Of a stretch of DNA of 64,000 bases, positions 56,863 through 64,000 are shown one piece after another. Origin of the DNA: Rhipicephalus microplus (lineage: Eukaryota > Arthropoda > Arachnida > Ixodida > Ixodidae); assembly GCF_043290135.1 (NCBI RefSeq), contig NC_134707.1, positions 71,415,906 through 71,479,905 of the forward strand, read 5' to 3'. The notes below the pieces were generated by a model. That model saw only the letters and a list, made by a program, of their open reading frames with translations, did no database searches and was not told the origin of the DNA. Position numbers and translations under genes: made by a program. The number at the start of each line of letters is the position of its first letter. The stretch's first letter is position 1.

Positions 56863-57118
56863 ATGGGTAAATTCGACGACACGAAAGCTTTTCAACACCA
56901 CACCGGGGTCTGAAAGAGACCCATTTGTGGGATACCAGAGGCCACTGCGTAATAACGAGTGGATCAGCACGATGATGTTTACATTCATCCCCATGGTCGC
57001 CAGCCTGGTGGCGGGTATCATTGTTGTGTGCGTGATAAGACACCAGATGGACTTAACTAAGTGCGGTGCTGAAGTTGTTCTCAGGAGCAAGTCCAAGCAT
57101 CTAGGGGCCTGCTGCTAG
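56863..57118 (+). pseudogene. Small single-pass membrane protein ORF broken by a +1 frameshift (possible retrocopy)
   Basis: An ATG at 56863 gives MGKFDDTKAF and then slips out of frame at a run of four T near 56887. In the next frame the sequence continues NTTPGSERDPFVGYQRPLRN, NEWISTMMF, TFIPMVASLVAGIIVVCVI, RHQMDLTKCGAEVVLRSKSK, ending HLGACC and TAG. The central 20-residue hydrophobic stretch is a clear membrane segment with charged flanks. It is the only plus-strand candidate with gene-like amino-acid content. With no intron and an A run (57200-57209) about 85 bases after the stop, it could be a processed copy of a gene located elsewhere. The parent gene is not recognised. Confidence 0.35.
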
Positions 57119-57268
57119 GGTGAATCTGCACGCACTGGCTTTACCTGGAGTAGCACGCTACTGGAGTACCGGAGTATCCTGCTAGTTTACCATGCGAAGT
57201 GAAAAAAAAAACCACGAACAGAACAATACGAAGTAAAGTGTGGGATTGGGCTAATTTTTAATCCATTA

Positions 57269-57349
57269 TTAAACTTCTCGGCGTGAAAACTTCTGACAAC
57301 TAACGTCCCTTGTGTTAGTTGTGGGAAGTTCTCACACTGAGAAGTTTAA
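57269..57349. repeat. Near-perfect hairpin, 35-bp arms, 11-base loop
   Basis: 57269-57303 (TTAAACTTCTCGGCGTGAAA ...) pairs with 57315-57349; 30 of 35 positions match and two of the mismatches become G-U pairs in RNA of one strand. It is not linked to any recognised transposon end. Confidence 0.75.
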
Positions 57350-57373
57350 CAAAGAACAATACGCCTTGTTTCA

Positions 57374-57925
57374 ATGGTGGCGCTAGCACCCCCTCGTCGT
57401 GCAGTTTCACGCGATATTAGGTTATGGCTCTTTTTCTTCATCTTTTATCTTCTCACATTACTACTTCTCACTCTCCTTTCCCTCGGATACAGTGTAATTC
57501 ACTTCGCGGTGCAACGTTTGGCGATTCCCCTTTTCTCTCTTACTTGTCACCCTCGCTTCTATTCAGCTCACTTTCACTTTCATTTCACACCCTTCACTGT
57601 TATATGTTATACACCGCTGTTCTGTTATTCATCCTACGTCTCTTCCAAACCTTCAATGCTTTTCCTACTGCTTCCCATACAACACATGGCTAAGCTATAC
57701 TTTACCTTCTTCCTTTCCCAATTTCACCTTCCTCACCATTACATATCTTCCATATCCTGACTCCCTTTTCCTGCTTACTTGTTAGACTCACTATGCAGTC
57801 CTGTGTCCTACATGATTCCGCCTGGTTCGTGCAATATATGCCTACGCTATAATTTACTATCTCCCATTCCCTTTCTTGTTCTCACTTCCATTCTCCTTGT
57901 CCTTATTATACTACACTTCGTGGGA
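57374..57925 (+). repeat. Pyrimidine-rich tract directly 5' of a SINE
   Basis: T/C-rich plus strand, open in two frames for about 90-130 codons because of composition (Leu/Phe/Ser/Thr-rich). It resembles the 52451-52915 tract in composition and in position relative to the SINE. Confidence 0.6.
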
Positions 57926-57929
57926 TGTA

Positions 57930-58108
57930 ACTCTGGGTGCGGTGGCTGCAATTTTGACGGACGCGAAAATGCTGTAGGTCGATGTGCTCAGATTTGGGTG
58001 AAGGTTAAAGAAACCCAGGTGGTCGAAATTTCCGGAGCCCTCCACATCGGCCTATCTCATAACATACGGTTGTTTTGGGACGGTAAATCCCACGTATCAA
58101 TCAATTAT
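57930..58108 (+). mobile_element. Ruka-like SINE, plus orientation, head truncated
   Basis: GGTGCGGTGGCTGCAATTTT, CGAAAATGCTGTAGGTCG, GGTTAAAGAAACCCAGGTGG, TCGAAATTTCCGGAGCCCTC and the tail ATCAATCAATTATA. Confidence 0.8.
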
Positions 58109-58114
58109 AATACA

Positions 58115-59170
58115 CGATACATGGCTATCCTACACATGACTACAATATTTACTCTTTCACCTGCACGATGCTAAGCGATGACGTGAGGTGGCAGCATATG
58201 ACAGCCCGGGCCCCTTGAGTTCAGATCTCTTCTCGGCACATGGGAACTCTGTTTGATGTCATTGCACTATCTACAAAAATATTGAGTAGGATGAATGTCC
58301 AGAGAGTTAAGCAGTCGTCTAAAAAAATAAAAACCGTCAGCCAAGACAGAAGACAAGAAAGTTTTTTTTCGCTTAGAATACATTTTGTCAGGCATGTACA
58401 AATAAAGCTGAGTGTAAATCTTATTTATGGTAGCACTCAAGTCGTCTATTTCGCCTATTGTTGCCGGCATTTCTTGTTTCTGCCAAGGCATGAAAAGGAA
58501 AGTGTAATTGAACCTACTTTGTGGTCACTGCCTACCCTTGATAGTTATTTCTGATTAACTGTTCACGTGCATCTGTCTCCAATAAAATAAAACATTTGTT
58601 TGTGCGTACGCTTCTTTGTTCTATTTTCGTGGCTTCTCTCGTTGCGCTGCTCGTGATGCTCTATTTCCCTGGTACTTTTTATTTATTTTTTTATTCATTT
58701 ATTTATTTCCGACACAAAACAGTTGGGGTTTCTGAAGGGTTCTTATTAGACATGAAAATAGAAGAGACATATAAGAAACACCTTTTTATTCAAGTATTGC
58801 TTTCCATCATAGTTCTTTACTTAAAAAATGTCCAGCATGTGCTGTAATTGGGAAGTGTATTGAATACATCAAGGCTACGCAATATTCTTGTCGGCTTCTT
58901 TTTTACTCTGCCGTAAAGAAACACCGTTGGGTTGTCATGCCCTTAGAGAAGTCTACAATACGCTCATAGCATTTCCGTGCAACATCAGATGCTCACATCA
59001 GGTGTGAAAACATGAGATTTGCTCTACGAGTAGCTTGAGATGAGCTGCGCAGCTATGAGAAACTTTGCCTCATTGCAGGCGCGACACGTAATGGGTAATT
59101 CACCAATCCGCAAAATAGAGAGTTATGGCGTAGTGAGAACTTCGCAACTGTAATTGTAGTAGTTACTCTA
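58115..59170. other. Unassigned sequence
   Basis: AT-rich with short frames; nothing recognised. Confidence 0.4.
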
Positions 59171-59351
59171 AGAGGTAGATTAAAACAGCTAGTGTACCAC
59201 TCATGAACGATTCTTTCTTCGGAGCAAATTTGAAAGTGATATCGACAGGACTCTCCTGGCTCTATCACGTAGTACTCTTGACAGCTTAGCTCACGCGTTC
59301 TACAATTTTCATTGTTTACGTGCCAAGACAAGAAAATATCTAGATGCCTAC

Positions 59352-59391
59352 CTGATTCATAGCATTCACTGCCTTGAGTACGTTGCACGTC
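59352..59391 (-). CDS. Candidate short exon, possible M13 N-terminal segment; longer Cys-rich reading also open
   Basis: On the minus strand TTTATGTCTACCCCCAG is a strong acceptor and GTAGGC a fair donor. The 40 bases between read TCNVLKAVNAMNQ when entered with one borrowed base, ending in phase 0. M13 ectodomains begin Cys...x-x-x-(I/L)-x-x-x-M-N-x-(S/T)-x-x-P-C, and Cys followed by VLKAVNAMN is similar. If the donor is ignored, a different frame stays open to about 59176 and holds six cysteines (SECYESG, ENCRTRELSC, EPGESCRYHFQIC, HEWYTSCF) before a GTAACT site. That would be a small secreted-type Cys-rich domain. The two readings exclude each other, and I cannot decide between them. Confidence 0.25.
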
Positions 59392-59444
59392 CTGGGGGTA
59401 GACATAAACAAATAATATTGTACTGCAAATTGTCTCCATCAAAT

Positions 59445-60020
59445 CTTCTTGAATGCAAACAAATACGCGTGAAATTTTAAGAAAATGTATTTATAAAGTT
59501 TCATGCCACTTCACATATGTGTAATTCACACAAAAAGAAATGTGCTATGGAGTGTCTTGTATATTACATAATGTAATATTTTTACGATCAGCCCTATGAA
59601 TCTGTTAGTTTCACATGCCGATCCACATATATGTAAGAAATCTAGTAGATTTAAAATGACAGCAAAAGATGATGGTACCACTGGTTTTTAACCACCGTCA
59701 ATGGTGTTCGCGGAATGCTGCGCATCGATGGCAACTGTGCCGTGGTGAGGTTTAAATAGAGTGTATAGATGGGGGTTTCCTTACCTATGACATTTTCAGG
59801 CTGAAGTGAAGCTGTTCGTTTTTACAAGTGAAATCAGCGGGAATGTTGCTATAAACACACACGCGCGCACAAGCGTGTGCACATGCACGCACACACGTTG
59901 ACCCTGCGCAAGTATTTACACATAGGTTCGATCCACTATAAATATTTTTGCCCATATATATATTTTGCCCACTTTTGCATGAGCTTTGTTTTTCTTAGAA
60001 AATTGTATTGTCGCCAAACG
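59445..60020. other. Unassigned sequence with a short CA/GC-rich run
   Basis: An imperfect CACACGCGCG run at 59855-59897. Nothing else recognised. Confidence 0.4.
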
Positions 60021-60021
60021 T

Positions 60022-60128
60022 CCTTCTGTGAAACCCTCAAGCAGTCGAAATTGCCGGAGCCCTCCACTACAGCGTCTCTGATAGTCATATGGTAGTTTTG
60101 GGATGTTAAACCCCACATAATAATCAAT
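60022..60128 (+). mobile_element. Ruka-like SINE tail fragment, plus orientation
   Basis: GAAATTGCCGGAGCCCTCCA, CTACAGCGTCTCTGATAGTC, ATATGGTAGTTTTGGGATGT, TAAACCCCACATAATAATCA; only the last 100 bases of the element are present. Confidence 0.8.
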
Positions 60129-60134
60129 GAACAG

Positions 60135-60945
60135 ACATGGTTTAAGTTTGTTACCTGAAACAATCATGCCGTATATATCGTCATGATTTTCATTCTAGGA
60201 CACGCCATTATTGTTCGTCATGCACTCATGTGACACTCTACAGATGTCAAGTATATCTACTAGGGGGTGAAAAATAAATGGGTGACGAAATAAAGTCGTA
60301 TGTGATGTCATTAAAATACATCAGTATCCTACGAGTTTGGGTGCACATCATGTAAATGAAACTGCCGTAAAAGCACGAAAGTCACTTAATTTTGCACATG
60401 AACTATGCGTACGCGTCAGAATTTCGATGCTCGTAACACACTCATTTACCTCCGTGTAATATTTGGTGAAACTTTGAAAGTAAAATAATGTTGATTCAAA
60501 TCGGGACGTGTATCAATTACAAAGACACAATTTTGACACCCAATAGATTTGTTGAAGGGTCCCTGTCAAAATTATCTATATTAAAATACATCTATCTCCA
60601 TTTAGAAACATCTCTAGCAGCTGTGAATATACACAGTGTAATAACATGAAACAGAGACAGAAGTTCATGAATTATGCCAAACATTTAGAGTTCAAAAGCG
60701 AATGTCAAATCACATATATTTTAATTGGTACATCACAATAAATGTATCTTAGAAAGAGAAAAACTAAAAAAACAAAAAAAAACGGCTTCACAGTGTCTTC
60801 GAAGAAGTGCGACACTAGTACTGAAAGTGTAGGAAAGGAAGTATTTGCATGCTACCAGCGGCGTTCCCTTTACTCTGACAGAAGGCACCTTCAGAAGCGT
60901 ACAAACATTATCCCAGCAGTAATTACAGAACTTAACACAAATATA
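60135..60945. other. Unassigned AT-rich sequence
   Basis: Nothing recognised. Confidence 0.4.
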
Positions 60946-60953
60946 TTTCTTAC

Positions 60954-60998
60954 CGCTCAAAATAAGCGGCTGAGTCAATGAGCGAATTCGAGTCCTTG
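60954..60998 (-). CDS. Very weak candidate exon
   Basis: 45 minus-strand bases between an acceptor (GCGGAAAATTTCCAG) and a GTAAGA donor. Two frames are open. RTRIRSLTQPLILS follows the signal-peptide exon in phase. KDSNSLIDSAAYFE ends in the phase needed by the 59.4-kb candidate. No single reading suits both, so it may be chance. Confidence 0.15.
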
Positions 60999-61004
60999 CT
61001 GGAA

Positions 61005-61665
61005 ATTTTCCGCAGCGACTTAGAAACTTGTGAAATGCGGCCACTGACATTCATCATGGGGCGATGAAATCTAGCTAATTTAGCAGGCGAAACCATAACC
61101 AACGCACCAATTAGTGCATGTACCATTCACTTTGAAGACGTCCTCAATGACGACACTGTTACTCACACCGTTATCAACCGTAGACCTACATACTTTTGTT
61201 GAATTGGAGCGCTTTCCTGTAGCATGGTCACTTATCAGCGCTCTCTTATCCTCCTTCTTTGATGCGAGGCAAACAGTGTCCTCATTGAGGCCGCTTTTGA
61301 AGTAAAAGACAGATGCGCTTTTTATGCTTCGATTTCTATTTTGAAATATGGCTAAACTACCCAGATTTCATCCCCCCACGTTGATTACCAGTGTCTGCCT
61401 ATCAGACTCATCAAAGTGGCTACGAATTACTCGTAGCAAGAAATTGAATTCACCCGCTTGACTGGATCATTTGCACTGGTTAAGAAGTTAATTGCGTGAG
61501 TTTTTTAATTACTACTAAAAATAAGGTGTGTGCGCATCTGAGGATGCCTTATGTTACAATAAATGGAACGCCGCAGGTAGCAGGCAGATTTTTTCTGTAA
61601 TTTTCAAATAATATTCGACACGTTTTTTTATGCACCCTGTATATACCGTTACCCAAACGGCCACA
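61005..61665. other. Unassigned sequence
   Basis: Nothing recognised. Confidence 0.4.
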
Positions 61666-61669
61666 CTCG

Positions 61670-61778
<109 letters not shown>

Positions 61779-61784
61779 GCAGCC

Positions 61785-62695
61785 AAACTCGCCAAATTTT
61801 GTTAAGACATGCTTCGCATTTAATACTCTTTCTTCTTTTCAGGCTCAAAGACTTCAGGGGTAGTGCTATGTCGAAGTGCTGACACGCCAGTATAGCATCC
61901 TGCACCTCAATTTGTCGTTATCTCAGTTCGTCGTTTGCGGTATCACACCAGTACAGCTCCGTAGACTTATACCTTCTTTATTGTAATTAGATTGTTATGT
62001 ATCAGTCAGTAATTACTGCCCTGACCGCGTTCATGCATGCAAGATTTAATACCCTTGCTTTTACTTGACATATACGTATTGCTTCGTGAATGCGGTATTA
62101 GTAGTGGCAACATAACTATACGTACTCGAGCGAGGAAGGGCACTTCTCCCACGAGTGAGATTCAGTGTCACACCATCTGGAACTGCAACGCGAAGTTTCT
62201 GTCATGAATACCATTTCTGGCTAAAGAGGTGCAAATTCATTTACAACGTAAATACAGCACAACCATATGTTTTCGATTCCGGGTTAATGAAAATTTGTGT
62301 AGATAATGCGGTGGGTTTTCTCAGTCATCTCAGTTGTGTTCCCGGTAATGAATATGCCAACGTAGACATAGCTTAACGCGACAATCTATTAAAATTTGTG
62401 CGTGTTCGCTTGTGGGCGTCTGACGTCGTGCTTTAATATTTTAACTGCATAGAGAGCTCTAGCTGCTGCTTATGAGTGTTCTATGACTACAAAAATTTGT
62501 TTTTCTGAGTTTGAATGTGTAGCTGTTTCATTAAATCTTTGAGATTGACGTAGTCCTGTTGGTTTGTAAGTGTAACACTAGTACACCGGAAAAATAATAG
62601 GAACAATACAACAGAAACTAGAGCAGCAATATTTTGATATGGTACACATAATGTAGCTTTCAACTTATCTCAAAGAAACAATAAACTTGAGCATT
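61785..62695. other. Unassigned sequence
   Basis: Nothing recognised. Confidence 0.4.
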
Positions 62696-62700
62696 TCTGT

Positions 62701-62779
<79 letters not shown>

Positions 62780-62780
62780 A
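62701..62780. repeat. (TATC)n microsatellite
   Basis: About 20 perfect units. Confidence 0.95.
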
Positions 62781-62784
62781 AGCA

Positions 62785-63670
62785 ACGTAAAGTGTAGCGC
62801 GAAAAAACGCCGCCAAGAAAGGGTACCCTTTATTTATGTTGTCATGGATCAGTACCAACTCGCTCGCCTCTCCGTTTTGCTACACTTTATCTATCTGTCT
62901 GTGTAGGCACGTACGACTTCGTGCTCTCGTGATTGATTTGTTAACAACTTTTAAGCCCGACATTTGTACGGTGACAGGTTACCTTATAACGACTATGCCT
63001 TAACATTGAGGAGTCATAATATAAATAATATAAATATCTTGAGCAAAATTCAAGAATGTCTGAATTTGCTTCTTGAAGTCTAAAATTTCTCGCAGCCATT
63101 TCTTTAGCCTGACAATTTGTGTAATATAATTTGAGTGTGGCCTAACATATACGGATTGTCCCAATATGAAAGGGGCGATAGGCCTGTTATATCCGCCATA
63201 ATTTACACGTCATTGTCTTGGTGAACTTGTAGCCGTTTTGGTTGGTAATATACGCCAGGATTGATATGGTGTCATTCTAATGTGTGCGGAACACAATTGA
63301 AATACGGCAACAATAAAATCATAATATTGAATTAGTGCATGGCTTCACTGACAAGTTATGTTCTTAGCGCGCTCGCGACTATTTCACTAGCTTAAGAAAC
63401 AGCAAAAACTGAGGAACGCCGAAAATGATTGAAGTGACAGTTTTGGTAAGATCCGTGTGTAAGAATTAGTGGAGTGTAAATTAGACGTCTTTGAAACATA
63501 TTTGAGTGATGTCAAGCTTTCATTTAGAATCTCTTCGGAGGAAAACTTCGTTCAGGTATAATTAGAGGGCATCCCATCGAAGCGAGGTACATTGACCCGT
63601 TATTGTTATTTTGCAAGCATACATTCTTCAAGTTTTAATAATGAGCACACATTACAACACACAATTAGAT
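62785..63670. other. Presumed intron downstream of the signal-peptide exon
   Basis: AT-rich; no exon recognised. Confidence 0.4.
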
Positions 63671-63677
63671 AACGTAC

Positions 63678-63783
63678 CACTTTTAGGATTAATTACCGCA
63701 AGCGTGCCCAGTGGTGCTTCTTGGATTATTGACATGATACAGAATAGGCCCAGTAAAAGAAGGATGTTATGGCGAAAGTCCAT
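63678..63783 (-). CDS. Signal-peptide exon of a secreted protein
   Basis: The minus strand has an acceptor (CTTTTCAG ending at 63799), a short 5' UTR in which a first ATG is followed at once by TGA, then an ATG at 63781-63783 opening 35 codons: MDFRHN, hydrophobic core ILLLLGLFCIMSII, then QEAPLGTLAVINPKS, ending in phase 1 at a GTACGT donor (GTACGTT). Length, core position and the small-residue region after it fit a cleaved signal peptide. The ATG-TGA just upstream is a minimal upstream ORF. The exon at 2077-2185 has the same architecture and a related core, which supports a real duplicated gene. The downstream exons should lie on the minus strand to the left; candidates are listed at 60.95, 59.4, 37.4, 18.0, 10.6, 7.7 and 7.06 kb. 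The 5' UTR exon lies beyond the right edge or within the last 200 bases. Confidence 0.5.
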
Positions 63784-63799
63784 CACATAGTTTTCTACC

Positions 63800-64000
63800 T
63801 GAAAAGCAAGTGACCATGTAGTTATGTGCGCGAGAGCATATATATTTTTTATAAAGAGCATTTATGGGGCTTTCCAGCTCTGTACCTTTCGCTAAATTTT
63901 ATAAATGCAATCTGTTAATTTGTTTATTCAATTGTCCCCACTTCTTGTCCACGGGTTGATTGTAGCATCCTGTTTGTTAATGAGTGTTATGGTACATTTC
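63800..64000. other. Intron before the signal-peptide exon
   Basis: AT-rich with a pyrimidine run near the acceptor on the minus strand. No further exon seen. Confidence 0.4.

Overview
This window looks like nuclear DNA from a hard tick (Ixodidae; a metastriate such as Rhipicephalus, Dermacentor or Haemaphysalis is most likely). It is AT-rich and has no long genic open reading frame. It holds about ten copies or fragments of a tRNA-headed SINE that matches my memory of the tick SINE 'Ruka', decayed Gypsy, BEL/Pao, I-like and RTE-like retrotransposons, and long (TA)n and (TATC)n arrays. There are no bacterial operons, rRNA, functional-looking tRNA genes or CRISPR arrays.

Layout. 0-20 kb is mostly intronic or intergenic sequence with short candidate exons on the minus strand, three 78-bp tandem repeats, a 144-146-bp satellite block (16.7-17.4 kb) and several SINEs. 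20.7-35.1 kb is a nested retrotransposon graveyard: Gypsy gag on plus, Gypsy integrase on minus, BEL/Pao on plus with an inverted internal segment, Gypsy reverse transcriptase on minus, then minus-strand LINE sequence interrupted by a SINE-RTE composite. 35-42.5 kb has SINEs, a plus-strand Gypsy integrase fragment and a repeat family with a low-complexity minisatellite; an inverted relative of that family lies at 50.7-51.5 kb. 42.5-63.7 kb is mainly non-coding, with further SINEs, microsatellites, a hairpin, a small broken transmembrane ORF and more candidate minus-strand exons.

Genes. The best-supported coding pieces are two related signal-peptide exons on the minus strand, at 63.7 kb and 2.1 kb. 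Both end in codon phase 1 at a GTACGT donor. Between them lie short minus-strand candidate exons. Several of these, by eye, resemble successive parts of an M13 (neprilysin-like) peptidase: a Cys...MN stretch at 59.4 kb, Y-N...NEI at 37.4 kb, the zinc-site region at 18.0 kb, L-x-Y...F at 10.6 kb and the C-terminal V-N...C block at 7.06 kb. In this reading the zinc motif is degenerate, so the product would be an inactive homologue or a pseudogene. My working model is one large-intron gene running from 63.8 kb to 7.06 kb, followed by a paralogue starting at 2.2 kb. This is inference from motif spacing and splice-site-like sequences. Some codon phases do not agree and parts of the protein are not found, so the model needs transcript or homology evidence.
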